A stretch of 64,000 nt of DNA from an uncultured Bacteroidales bacterium (GTDB lineage Bacteria; Bacteroidota; Bacteroidia; Bacteroidales; Paludibacteraceae): the NCBI GenBank assembly GCA_902785605.1, contig CACZZL010000010.1, forward strand, positions 1-64,000. Reading direction: 5' to 3'. Shown here one piece after another: positions 56,335 to 64,000 of this stretch. Numbering within the stretch: position 1 is the first letter of the stretch; the number at the start of each line of letters is the position of its first letter. The notes under the pieces were generated by a model. The model was not told the origin of the DNA. It saw nothing but the letters and a program-made list of their open reading frames with translations, and made no database searches. The position numbers were made by a program, and so were the translations under genes.

Positions 56335-57779
56335 TTGCGATAATACAGGTTCGTTGTCACGATGTGAACGTTTGCGTTCTGCCAGCCGCTCGTCTCGTCA
56401 GCTTGGTTCCAATAGATGGAGGACTGCAGACCGTTGTAAGCCTTCTCTCCGTTGATCCATGCGACCAGACAGCGCATCAGGTCATAACCCAGCAGGTCAT
56501 AACGCGGTGCCTCGGACACATGCTCGCTACCGAAATAAGTCGCCCACAACTGCTCGTAGGCCTCACGGTCTTTACCGCCTGTGAAGACGGAGGTGTAGAC
56601 TTGTGGCAGCAGGATGTTCTCTTTCTGCCAACTGTACTGACTGACAATACGGATACGGAAACCGGCTTGCTGTAGTTTGATCAGGTGCGGAATGAGTGTG
56701 CGTACGTTCTGGTAGCGGTCGCTGTGGAGAATGATAAGGTTCTCATTGACGCTATCCAGCGCATAAGCGACCGAGTCCGCCAACAGGTCTTGCAGCGGAA
56801 GGGTGCTGTATGCAATCTGATGCGCATCCATTCGTTGATGCAGGGTGCGAATAGAACTTGCGATCTCCGATTCTTGCGCCTCTACGAAAGCACAACGGAG
56901 CGTGCTGTCTTGCGCCTTGATCCATCGGCACAGGCTGTCTGCTTCCTGCCGGTCCGTCGAGTTGAATTGCAACAGCTGGGAGCGGTTGTTCAGATCCGTG
57001 TCGTCGCAGAAAGGCAGCAGGGTAGGCACTTGGTGCACTTCGCTCCAGGCTGCTACACGCTCAATCTGTATCGGGTACACGAGTCCCAAGATACCGCGTA
57101 CGCTATCCATCTCGGTGCTGTCGCACAGTGCTCCGACACGCGTCTCACTGCGCTCCGTGTCATAGACACGCAGGCGATACTTGGTGCTGTCGTTCTGCAG
57201 CTCATACATGGCAATCAGCGCACCCTGGTAGAACTCCAGCATACGTTCAGCATTCGCGCTGCGTTTGGTCTGATGACTCTCGAACGGTAACATCAGTGCC
57301 AACTCCACAATGCGACGGTTGTCCAGGACCGTATCGGTTGTGTCAGGGGTCTCCGTGATCGTCAGAGTATCGGTGACGACCGGTGCCACGGGTGTCAAAG
57401 GAGCTTCGGCTACAACCGGAGTCTCTGTGATCACGGTGCTGACCACTACCGGCTCGGTCTCCACAATGGCAGGCTTGGGTTTGAGTGTGCTCTTGGTGGG
57501 CTTGGCATTTACCGGACGACCGGTCGGGAGGTACAGCACCTCTCCGTAATGCAGCCCGCGCTCACGCAACTGCGGATTGAGACGAATGATCTCACTCTGC
57601 GGTACATTGAAATTCACACCGATACGGTACAAACCCACACTGCGTTCCACTTCGTAGCGGTACACCTCTTCCCCGTTAATCGTATCCAAGGGATAATCCA
57701 ATAACTCCTGCGCTTTGGCTTGCACAAAGAACAGCGTACATAGGGCGAGCCCTATCACCTTTAAGCTATTACCTTTCAT
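56331..57779 (-). CDS. LysM protein with periplasmic binding-protein-like domain
   Basis: A 482-residue exported protein. Signal peptide (LKVIGLALCTLFFVQAKA), an N-terminal LysM domain (GLYRIGVNFNVPQSEIIRLN), a threonine/proline/valine-rich linker about residues 95-145, and from residue 155 a receptor-ligand-binding-like fold (ELALMLPFESHQTKRSANAE, VRGILGLVYPIQIERVAAWS, RIRIVSQYSW). Bacteroidetes have many such LysM-PBP1 proteins, likely sensing or binding envelope components; function unproven. It overlaps the gldG-like and PorT-like genes by 4 bp each. Confidence 0.8.
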   Translation of the reverse strand: MKGNSLKVIGLALCTLFFVQAKAQELLDYPLDTINGEEVYRYEVERSVGLYRIGVNFNVPQSEIIRLNPQLRERGLHYGEVLYLPTGRPVNAKPTKSTLKPKPAIVETEPVVVSTVITETPVVAEAPLTPVAPVVTDTLTITETPDTTDTVLDNRRIVELALMLPFESHQTKRSANAERMLEFYQGALIAMYELQNDSTKYRLRVYDTERSETRVGALCDSTEMDSVRGILGLVYPIQIERVAAWSEVHQVPTLLPFCDDTDLNNRSQLLQFNSTDRQEADSLCRWIKAQDSTLRCAFVEAQESEIASSIRTLHQRMDAHQIAYSTLPLQDLLADSVAYALDSVNENLIILHSDRYQNVRTLIPHLIKLQQAGFRIRIVSQYSWQKENILLPQVYTSVFTGGKDREAYEQLWATYFGSEHVSEAPRYDLLGYDLMRCLVAWINGEKAYNGLQSSIYWNQADETSGWQNANVHIVTTNLYYRK

Positions 57780-59386
57780 CTTTTATATGCGTATTTTCTT
57801 CTTCTTACTACAAAAACAATGCCACCAATCAGTGCCAAGATAGCAATCGGGCTGATGGTGCTGACCAGTTGCACTTTGAGTCGCTGTTGGTGCGCGCGTT
57901 GGTCATTGAGCAGACGCAGCGCCACACTCTTCTCCCGCAGGCTGATGAGTCCTTCGCTGTCCGTGAGCCATAGTACCGCATTGGCAATAAAATCGCGGTT
58001 GCTGAACTGCATACCGCTGTAGCGGTCGTAACCCATGGGCAGCACTTGGTTGCGTTGTGTCTCGTTGAGTAACACACTGCCGCTGCCGATCACCACTTGG
58101 CGGGTCTTGACACCGCTCTTACGAATCGGTTCATCTGTCTCCACGCCCTCGGGTACCATGCGGTGCGCGTATGCGCTGGCGAAGGTACCTTCCAACGATA
58201 CAGCAACCGGCACGTACTGATAAACGAAAGCACTCATGTCGGGGTTGAGGTCGTTCAGGTCCACTTCACCCGGAGTCGCTGTGACGCGGCTGGCTGTACT
58301 GGTGGCTAACAGGATCCGTTTCTCGATCCCGTCTTCCCCTCCTACGGCATCCAGCGGACTGACGAACGTGCTCATCACTTGTCCCAAGCCGCGTGTGATC
58401 GGCGACCCTTCGCTGGTCAACAGCAGCGGCGCATACGTCCAAGGCATAGGCTGCAAGTTGGGCTGCTGCGGATCATTGCTTACATTGACCGGAATAGGCA
58501 GACACTGTACGTCTTGTACTAACGCCGGGTTGACGCGGATGCCGTAGCGGAACAGCAGATCGGTCAGGCCCAGTTCCAAGGGAATGATGGGCGTGAAACC
58601 CTCTTGCTGCAACACCTGTTCGCTGAACTGCACGCCGTTGAGCGCCCACAGAACGGTACCGCCGCGCATGATGTATTGGTCAATGATGAACCGCTCCTCG
58701 TCGCTGAACGCGGACTGCGGGTTCGCGATGATGATCGCTTTGTACCCGTCGAGTAGGTGCACATTCGCCTTTTGCCCTTCGTCGTTCGCTACGATCGCTC
58801 CGCGGTCTACTTGGAAGTACTTGCTCAGTACGGACATCATGTCGTAGGTGTGCGCCTCGTCGGGTTCACCGTGTCCCTCCAGGATGGCGACGCGGGGTGT
58901 CTCGGTCTGCATCAGCATATGCAGTGCTTCGGCAAACGCGAACTCCAACTGCTCGATGCTGGTGTTCAGGTTCTCTTCTCCGCTCAGACCCCGTGTGTTC
59001 TTAAGCAGCGTCACCACGGCGCGGCGACCTTTGTACTCCATGATGGCGTACGGATAAATGGTCGTTTGGGCTGTCTTGCCGTTCTGCTCCCGCTCGTGGA
59101 TGATGATGGGGCTGAGGCCGAGAGAATCTAGGGTCCCAGGATCCCTAGGAGTCCTAGTTATCCTAGCATAGACATCCATTTCTTCCAGTGTCTCTGCTGC
59201 GGCTTTTTTGAGTCGGCGGAAGCCGGCATTCAGGTCTCCGTCCAGCAGCAGTGTCACCTCGATGGGCGCGTCGGTCTGGCGAAGCAGGTGTTTGGAAGCT
59301 TCGCTGAGGCTATAGTGTTTGTCGTCCGTCATGTCCCAACGCACGACATACACATGCGACAGCGCCACCAGCGCCGCACACGCCAC
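57776..59386 (-). CDS. GldG-like ABC-type auxiliary protein, unclear start
   Basis: A 536-residue protein with an N-terminal membrane helix, a large periplasmic part (DKHYSLSEASKHLLRQTDAP, PRVAILEGHGEPDEAHTYD, RFIIDQYIMRGGTVLWALNG) and a C-terminal helix (ISPIAILALIGGIVFVV), matching GldG of gliding and type IX systems. The usual initiator is missing: from 59386 the first codon is GTG in the middle of the membrane helix, while the natural N terminus (NYKRVIVVLVACAALV) reads on upstream to an ACG at 59414-59416 inside a repeat island. A 9-bp-period repeat (59127-59166) inserts ARITRTPRDPGTLDSL. Confidence 0.85.
   Translation of the reverse strand: MACAALVALSHVYVVRWDMTDDKHYSLSEASKHLLRQTDAPIEVTLLLDGDLNAGFRRLKKAAAETLEEMDVYARITRTPRDPGTLDSLGLSPIIIHEREQNGKTAQTTIYPYAIMEYKGRRAVVTLLKNTRGLSGEENLNTSIEQLEFAFAEALHMLMQTETPRVAILEGHGEPDEAHTYDMMSVLSKYFQVDRGAIVANDEGQKANVHLLDGYKAIIIANPQSAFSDEERFIIDQYIMRGGTVLWALNGVQFSEQVLQQEGFTPIIPLELGLTDLLFRYGIRVNPALVQDVQCLPIPVNVSNDPQQPNLQPMPWTYAPLLLTSEGSPITRGLGQVMSTFVSPLDAVGGEDGIEKRILLATSTASRVTATPGEVDLNDLNPDMSAFVYQYVPVAVSLEGTFASAYAHRMVPEGVETDEPIRKSGVKTRQVVIGSGSVLLNETQRNQVLPMGYDRYSGMQFSNRDFIANAVLWLTDSEGLISLREKSVALRLLNDQRAHQQRLKVQLVSTISPIAILALIGGIVFVVRRRKYAYKR
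59127..59166. repeat. In-frame 9-bp-period CTAG repeat in gldG
   Basis: CTAG or CCAG recurs at 59128, 59136, 59145, 59154 and 59163 (spacing 8, 9, 9, 9). It encodes an arginine/proline/threonine-rich insert at about residues 84-97 counted from 59416. Confidence 0.85.
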
Positions 59387-59410
59387 CAGAACTACTATAA
59401 CTCGCTTATA

Positions 59411-59441
59411 ATTCGTAATTTTTAATTTTTAATTATTTCTT
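59411..59441. repeat. 7-bp-period repeat at the PPIase/gldG junction
   Basis: Heptamers ATTCGTA, ATTTTTA, ATTTTTA, ATTATTT. The island contains the PPIase stop codon and the position where the gldG start codon should be (ACG in place of ATG). Confidence 0.85.
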
Positions 59442-61235
59442 AATCCGCTCCCACACTTCCTGGTTCACAACTACCGGATATTTCTCGCGGAGCGCTTTGA
59501 TCCACAGTGCCTCCAGATAATCCTGGTACTCGGTGGTGACACGACCTTTCTCGTCGCTCCATACCTCCGGTGCTTTGAGCTTATGACCTACGCAAACGAT
59601 GTACGGCAGATCCTCGCTCGGGGTGAACTCAGCACCTTTGACCTTGAGTGCGTATTTGTCTACGATCGGCATCTTGCCCTGCTCCCACATGCCGTGTTGC
59701 ACTTTGACGTAAGTGATACTATCCTGGTTGACGCGGCGGTTGATGTAACTCATGATTGAGTCCGCATCAGCACTCTTGATGATGGCTTGAGCGGCTTTGG
59801 CGCTGCTCTTGTCTTTGGCTTGGATGATGTATCCTTTCCAACGCGGCTGCTCCCATGTGTACTCTTTCTTGTGTGCAGCGAAGAAGGCTTCCAGACCGGC
59901 CGTATCCTTGGCGGCTTTGTCCCATACCTCGCGCAGCGACACCTCAAACAGCAGAATACCGTCGTGGTACTCTTGTACGAGATGACGCAGTTCCGGATAC
60001 TTAGCCTCCAGGTGCTCGTCCGCATAGGCTCTAACTTCTGCGTCGCTCATCTCAGCCGGCAGGTTGTACTCGGCACGAGTCTTGCGAATGAAACTCTTCT
60101 CTGCTTCGCCGGCGCGCTCATCGCGCATTACTTGACGCTGAATCTGCGTACGCAGCGAGTCGAACGGCTGGATAGCGCGCTCGCCTTCCTTATAGACAAT
60201 ATGCCATCCGTACTGGGTGCGGATAGGTGCACTGATCTGTCCGGGCTGCATGGAGAAGGCGGCATCTTCAAACTCCTTAACCATCATACCCTTACCAAAC
60301 CAACCGAGGTCACCGCCGCGCATGCTGCTGCCGCGGTCGTCGGACAACTGCTGTGCCAGTTCGGCAAAATTATCTGCGTTCGCTAATGCGGCAATCGAAT
60401 CAATCTGTGCATGCATCACAGCGTCCAGGCTGTCATTGCCACGCGGAACCATTTTCATGATATGACGTGCTTTGACATCTATGTGGTCGATCTCCTCTTC
60501 CACCAGCACAATGTGAAAACCGTACTGGGTGCGGAAAACAGGACTGACACTGCCTACTGCCGTGTTATACACAGCCTCTTCCAAGGGATAGACATAGCGG
60601 AACGGGGTGATCCAACCCAGCTCGCCACCCGTCTCCTGTACGTTCGGGTCAGTGCTCACTTCGCGAGCTACTGCGTCGAAAGCCTCAATCGGCAGACGCA
60701 CCAATTTGGCTTTTTTGCCTTTGCCTTTCAGCACCTCTTTGCCTTCTGTCACGCGGATACGTGCCTCGTTGATAATCGCCAGCGCGCTATCTACCTGTGC
60801 GGGAGTAGCACTCATCGGACATTGGATGGCGATGTGCGCCGCACGACGGTCCTTGGCCATATGCTGCCAGCTCATCTCGATGATGCTGTCCAGCGCGGCT
60901 TCGTCCTGCAGGTACTTCGGCGTAGCCTGTGCACGGTAACCCTTCAACTCTTTCTTGAACGCCTCGGTGGTGTCAATTCCCTGTGCCTCGGCTTCCGCTA
61001 CTTTGAGCTTGAAATTAATGAACATGTCCAGATACTCGTCCATGGTCTTCGGATCCACAGCTCCGGCTTGGTTGTTCTTCTCATAGATGTACAAAAACTC
61101 CTCTGCACTCACCGGCTTGCCGTTGATAGTCATCAGGATATCCGAATGGCTTGCTTGCTCCGGTTCTAAACCGGGCTGCGCTGAAGCGCTCATACTCATT
61201 GCTGCCAGCGCGATAAAAAAGAATACTTTTTTCAT
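59433..61235 (-). CDS. Parvulin-type peptidyl-prolyl isomerase (SurA-like)
   Basis: A 600-residue exported chaperone/PPIase. Signal peptide MKKVFFFIALAAMSMSASA; two parvulin domains are visible, the first around residues 130-250 (GGELGWITPFRYVYPLEEAV) and the second around 255-365 (ARHIMKMVPRGNDS, RGGDLGWFGKGMMVKEFEDA, APIRTQYGWHIV). Such proteins assist folding of outer membrane proteins, possibly including SprA or the barrel encoded in the same operon. It is the first gene of a twelve-gene minus-strand operon with a consensus promoter at 61277-61308. Confidence 0.9.
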   Translation of the reverse strand: MKKVFFFIALAAMSMSASAQPGLEPEQASHSDILMTINGKPVSAEEFLYIYEKNNQAGAVDPKTMDEYLDMFINFKLKVAEAEAQGIDTTEAFKKELKGYRAQATPKYLQDEAALDSIIEMSWQHMAKDRRAAHIAIQCPMSATPAQVDSALAIINEARIRVTEGKEVLKGKGKKAKLVRLPIEAFDAVAREVSTDPNVQETGGELGWITPFRYVYPLEEAVYNTAVGSVSPVFRTQYGFHIVLVEEEIDHIDVKARHIMKMVPRGNDSLDAVMHAQIDSIAALANADNFAELAQQLSDDRGSSMRGGDLGWFGKGMMVKEFEDAAFSMQPGQISAPIRTQYGWHIVYKEGERAIQPFDSLRTQIQRQVMRDERAGEAEKSFIRKTRAEYNLPAEMSDAEVRAYADEHLEAKYPELRHLVQEYHDGILLFEVSLREVWDKAAKDTAGLEAFFAAHKKEYTWEQPRWKGYIIQAKDKSSAKAAQAIIKSADADSIMSYINRRVNQDSITYVKVQHGMWEQGKMPIVDKYALKVKGAEFTPSEDLPYIVCVGHKLKAPEVWSDEKGRVTTEYQDYLEALWIKALREKYPVVVNQEVWERIKK

Positions 61236-61276
61236 TGTTTTATGTTAGTTTAATTCATTAGCCTACAAAAAGCGTG

Positions 61277-61308
61277 CAAAATTACGAAAAATATTTTACA
61301 TATGCAAG
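61277..61308 (-). promoter_or_regulatory. Promoter of the long envelope and partition operon
   Basis: Minus strand CTTG (61305-61308), 20 bp, TAATTTTG (61277-61284). Confidence 0.78.
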
Positions 61309-61365
61309 TACTTGTAAATTTTTCTCTCTTTTTATTAAAAAGAGTCTACTAAATATGCCTATATT

Positions 61366-61397
61366 ATTGCATATATCAAAAAAAAAATGTACCTTTG
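61366..61397 (+). promoter_or_regulatory. Promoter of the DHH phosphoesterase gene
   Basis: ATTG (61366-61369, one mismatch), 20 bp, TACCTTTG (61390-61397). Confidence 0.72.
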
Positions 61398-61410
61398 CAC
61401 GCTAAATTGG

Positions 61411-62472
61411 ATGAAAATGGCTTGTTTATTAGATAAGGAACAGGTAATACAGGCGCAGAAGCTATTAGAAGAAGCGCGTAAAGTGGTGATTGTTACCCAC
61501 ATGGCCCCCGACGGAGATGCCATGGGGTCGGCATTGGCGATGTATCACTTCGTGAACGGCGAATGGCGAATGGCGAATGGCGATAGGCAAGTGACGGTCA
61601 TTGTGCCGAATGCGTTTCCGGCGTTCTACAACTGGATGCCGGCGGCGGATCAGATCAAGATCTACGAGGGACATGCGCAGGAGTGCGATCCGTTGTTGGA
61701 ACAGGCAGACCTGTTCGTGTGCACGGACTTCAATGACCCCAAACGCATTGGTCCTGTGGGAGATAAGATGATGGCGAACAGCTGTCCGAAAATCCTGATA
61801 GACCATCACCTTAACCCGGTTGATTTTGCGAACGTGGTCTTCTCCTTCCCGGAGGCCTGCTCGTCGTGCGAGATCGTGTATCGGCTCGTTAAAGCACTCA
61901 GCGATCATCCATCAGCGATCGGCAATCAGATAGCCTCCTGTATCTACACGGGCCTGATGACGGACACGGGTAATTTCTCGTTCAACTCGACGAGTGCGGA
62001 GCTGTATGACATCATTGCTGACCTGTTGCGTGCAGGCGTGCAGAAAGATACAATCTACGATGCGGTGTTCAACCAGTACTCGACCGACCGTGTGCGGTTG
62101 ACGGGCTACGCGTTGTACCGCAAGATGCGTATCTATCCCGAGCATCACATCGCGCTCATTACTCTTTCGGCAGACGAGTTGGACCAGTACCATTACCAAC
62201 CCGGTGATACGGAGGGATTGGTGAATATGCCGTTGCAGATCAGCGATGTCTATTACTCGGTGTTCATGCGCGAGGAACGACCCAAACCCGGCACACCCAA
62301 ACCGCGAATCCGCATCTCGTTCCGTTCGCAAGGAAACCGTCCGGTGAACGTGTGGGCGAATGAGGTGTTCCATGGAGGCGGACACGCCAATGCGTCCGGC
62401 GGAGAACTGTTCGGTAACTTGGCACAAGCCGTGGCATTATTTGAGAAAACATATAAAAAATATATTGTATGA
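61411..62472 (+). CDS. DHH-family phosphoesterase (NrnA/Orn-type)
   Basis: A 353-residue DHH-DHHA1 enzyme, the type that degrades nano-RNA, pAp or cyclic dinucleotides. DHH motifs: VVIVTHMAPDGDAMGSALAM, FVCTDFNDPKRIG, KILIDHHLNPVDFAN, and the DHHA1 part GGGHANASGGEL at the end. The start is set after the promoter -7 box, so the frame opening at 61387 is too early; ATG 61417 is also possible. Two repeat islands insert residues at 48-60 and 163-175. It overlaps the next gene in an ATGA. Confidence 0.9.
   Translation: MKMACLLDKEQVIQAQKLLEEARKVVIVTHMAPDGDAMGSALAMYHFVNGEWRMANGDRQVTVIVPNAFPAFYNWMPAADQIKIYEGHAQECDPLLEQADLFVCTDFNDPKRIGPVGDKMMANSCPKILIDHHLNPVDFANVVFSFPEACSSCEIVYRLVKALSDHPSAIGNQIASCIYTGLMTDTGNFSFNSTSAELYDIIADLLRAGVQKDTIYDAVFNQYSTDRVRLTGYALYRKMRIYPEHHIALITLSADELDQYHYQPGDTEGLVNMPLQISDVYYSVFMREERPKPGTPKPRIRISFRSQGNRPVNVWANEVFHGGGHANASGGELFGNLAQAVALFEKTYKKYIV
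61554..61588. repeat. In-frame 7-bp-period repeat 1 in the DHH gene
   Basis: GAACGGC, then GAATGGC three times exactly, then GATAGGC. It encodes NGEWRMANGDR before the strand VTVIVPN, the most perfect island in the window. Confidence 0.92.
61899..61933. repeat. In-frame 7-bp-period repeat 2 in the DHH gene
   Basis: CAGCGAT, CATCCAT, CAGCGAT, CGGCAAT, CAGATAG, encoding LSDHPSAIGNQI just before the conserved TGLMTDTGNF segment. Confidence 0.75.
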
Positions 62473-64000
62473 GCAAGTACAAATGGAATTTTGTCAACGT
62501 AGGCGGTGTGACCCGCGTACGTATCCAATCGGGTGAGGATATCCGTCACCTGCGTGAGTTGGATAAGAAAAAGTGGACGGTGCTTTCGTGCCCTGTTAAC
62601 GGTTTGGAAATCAGCTCGGAGTCTCTTAGCCTGATGGACACGGACGGAGACGGCAAGTTGCGTGTGAAAGAGGTGATTGCTACCGCAGAGTGGCTGTGTG
62701 CGGCCCTCAAGAACCCCGACACACTGCTGGAGCAGAAAGACAGCATCACGATTGATAACATCGCGGATGAGTCTATAAAGGCGATAGGCGAAAAGTTAGC
62801 GGCTAACGGAGTGGTTAGTTTGGCCGATGTAGATGCGGCGATCGGAGCTGTGACGATTGAGGAACAGCCGGTTCCGGCAGCACCGCTGGAGGCCGATGTG
62901 ATCGCAGCCTACAAAGAGAAGAGCGCTGAGTATGCAGCGTACTTTGAGCAGGAGAAACTGCAGAAACTGGGCCTGGCGGTTATCGCCGAAGACACTCCCA
63001 AACCCGGCATGACGGAGAAGAAGTTTATCGAAATGGGTAAGCAGATTGCCGAGTGGGAAGCCGCTAAGACGGCTGCCGAGACGGCGAATGCCGATGCATT
63101 GGCTGCAGCCAAAGGCGAATATGCACCGCTGCGTAAACTGCTGTTGCTGCATCGTGATTTCTACCGTCTGCTGCGTAACTATGTGGCATTCGAAGATTTC
63201 TACGACCACAACCCTGCAACGATTGCTTCTTTCCAAGCCGGTACACTCATTATTGACCAGCGCGCGTGTCACCTCTGTGTGCGCGTGAACGATCTGCCCA
63301 AGCACGATTCACAGGCTCCGTTGAGCGGCATGTACCTGCTGTACTGCAACTGCGAGAACCAGCAGACGGGTAAGAAGATGCAGATAGTAGCTGCCATGAC
63401 GCAAGGCGAGATCAGCAATCTCAGCGTCGGTAAGAACGGTGTGTTCTACGACAACGACGGGCTGGACTACGACGCTTCGGTATTCAAGATCGTGGACAAC
63501 CCGATCTCTATTCGCCAGGCCTTCTGGACACCGTATCGCAAGCTGTCCAAATGGATTGAAGAGAAGATCAACAAGTCCGCAGCCGAGAAGGATGCCGCTG
63601 TCATGGGTGACATGACGGCGAAAGGCGAGAACTTGACGGTGAAAGCCGAAGGAGAGGCTCCGAAACCTGCGTTCGACATCGCTAAGTTCGCCGGTATCTT
63701 CGCTGCCATCGGAATGGCCTTAGGTATGATCGGTACGATGTTAGTGAGCGTAGCCAAGGGATGGATCACCCTCACATGGTGGCAACAGATCCTTGTGTTC
63801 GTCGGTATATTGCTGCTTATCAGCGGTCCGAGTATGGTCATGGCTTGGCTCAAACTGCGTCGTCGTAACCTGGCTCCGGTACTCAACGCCAACGGTTGGG
63901 CAGTGAACGCGGATGCCATCATCTCGGTTCCGTTCGGTCGTACTCTGACCGAGCAAGTACGGTTCCCCTTCACCAAGGACCCGTTCAAAAAAGGTATGAG
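62469..64000 (+). CDS. EF-hand-containing membrane protein, partial at 3' end
   Basis: Open to the window end (510 codons). I do not recognise the family. A canonical EF-hand calcium loop lies at residues 57-68 (DTDGDGKLRVKE). There is a long alpha-helical middle part, a cysteine-bearing segment (MYLLYCNCENQQTGKK) and two predicted membrane helices at about 405-430 and 434-460, followed by a soluble part. No signal peptide, so the EF-hand is probably cytoplasmic unless topology is unusual. It overlaps the DHH gene in an ATGA and is co-transcribed. Two repeat islands (62779-62820, 63617-63658) lie in linkers. Confidence 0.75.
   Translation, partial: MSKYKWNFVNVGGVTRVRIQSGEDIRHLRELDKKKWTVLSCPVNGLEISSESLSLMDTDGDGKLRVKEVIATAEWLCAALKNPDTLLEQKDSITIDNIADESIKAIGEKLAANGVVSLADVDAAIGAVTIEEQPVPAAPLEADVIAAYKEKSAEYAAYFEQEKLQKLGLAVIAEDTPKPGMTEKKFIEMGKQIAEWEAAKTAAETANADALAAAKGEYAPLRKLLLLHRDFYRLLRNYVAFEDFYDHNPATIASFQAGTLIIDQRACHLCVRVNDLPKHDSQAPLSGMYLLYCNCENQQTGKKMQIVAAMTQGEISNLSVGKNGVFYDNDGLDYDASVFKIVDNPISIRQAFWTPYRKLSKWIEEKINKSAAEKDAAVMGDMTAKGENLTVKAEGEAPKPAFDIAKFAGIFAAIGMALGMIGTMLVSVAKGWITLTWWQQILVFVGILLLISGPSMVMAWLKLRRRNLAPVLNANGWAVNADAIISVPFGRTLTEQVRFPFTKDPFKKGM
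62779..62820. repeat. In-frame 7-bp-period repeat in the EF-hand gene
   Basis: AGGCGAT, AGGCGAA, AAGTTAG, CGGCTAA, CGGAGTG, GTTAGTT; degenerate, encoding residues 104-117. Confidence 0.6.
63617..63658. repeat. Second 7-bp-period repeat in the EF-hand gene
   Basis: GGCGAAA, GGCGAGA, ACTTGAC, GGTGAAA, GCCGAAG, GAGAGGC; encodes the hydrophilic linker before the membrane helices. Confidence 0.6.

Noticed and set aside
57400..57500. Repeat island in the threonine/proline/valine-rich linker of the LysM protein
   Set aside because: No constant DNA period; ordinary low-complexity linker.

Overview
The window looks like chromosome from a member of the Bacteroidales, probably an uncultured gut-type lineage. 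Evidence: Bacteroidetes promoters of the form TTTG-N20-TAnnTTTG at most isolated gene starts, a SprA/Sov translocon next to ruvA, a GldG homologue, a GMP-type lipoprotein-rich gene content, the Bacteroidetes pairing of a NifU-like scaffold with a GGGtGRT protein, and very few Shine-Dalgarno sequences. Assignment is from recognised protein families only; no database was searched.

Layout. 0-1.5 kb: a frameshifted Fe-S scaffold gene and a PIN toxin-antitoxin pair with its own promoter and palindromic operator; an orphan promoter (possible ncRNA) lies beside it. 1.7-7.2 kb: a LEA-type lipoprotein, then a minus-strand operon of lipoproteins, two secreted proteins with a shared C-terminal tail and a TPR-membrane-HTH regulator between them. 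7.3-11.4 kb: minus operon of a sigma54-type response regulator, recF, a GH10-like glycosidase and a lipocalin-like lipoprotein. 11.6-14.2 kb: an 858-residue modular secreted protein. 14.3-20.5 kb: TetR, TolC, RND adaptor, RND pump and a PII-like protein; adaptor and pump are broken by several deletions. 20.5-29.3 kb: ruvA, sprA and a NadR-type kinase. 29.4-36.7 kb: thiL, a GDP-heptose operon (glycosyltransferase, hddA, gmhA, hddC-gmhB fusion) and ispD-kdsD-kdsC. 36.7-38.4 kb: a RhuM-family gene inside ~60-bp inverted repeats with further palindromic units. 38.4-47.4 kb: an AT-richer surface-glycan island (amidohydrolase, asparagine-synthetase/cytidylyltransferase fusion, LicD, acyltransferase, glycosyltransferases, glf). 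47.4-61.2 kb: one long minus-strand operon (PPIase, gldG, LysM receptor-like protein, beta-barrel, kduI, GT9, parA, parB, DUF5683, MltD-like, MerR, YfhO-like). 61.4-64 kb: a DHH phosphoesterase and an EF-hand membrane protein running off the end.

The most unusual signal is not a gene. About twenty short islands of degenerate tandem repeat with a strict 7-bp period (a few with 8 or 9) sit in gene junctions, where they supply stop and start codons, and inside essential genes (recF, ruvA, thiL, gldG, the response regulator, a DHH phosphoesterase) as in-frame inserts. Unit sequences differ from island to island but the period does not. The 9-bp version also builds the arms of the palindromes around the RhuM gene. 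The second candidate novelty is the asparagine-synthetase/cytidylyltransferase fusion with amidohydrolase and LicD, which looks like a pathway for an unusual CDP-activated substituent of surface glycan.

Functionally, most of the window serves the envelope: type IX secretion (sprA, gldG-like, PorT-like barrel), heptose, Kdo and glycan synthesis, peptidoglycan turnover, lipoproteins and efflux, mixed with DNA maintenance genes (recF, ruvA, parAB).
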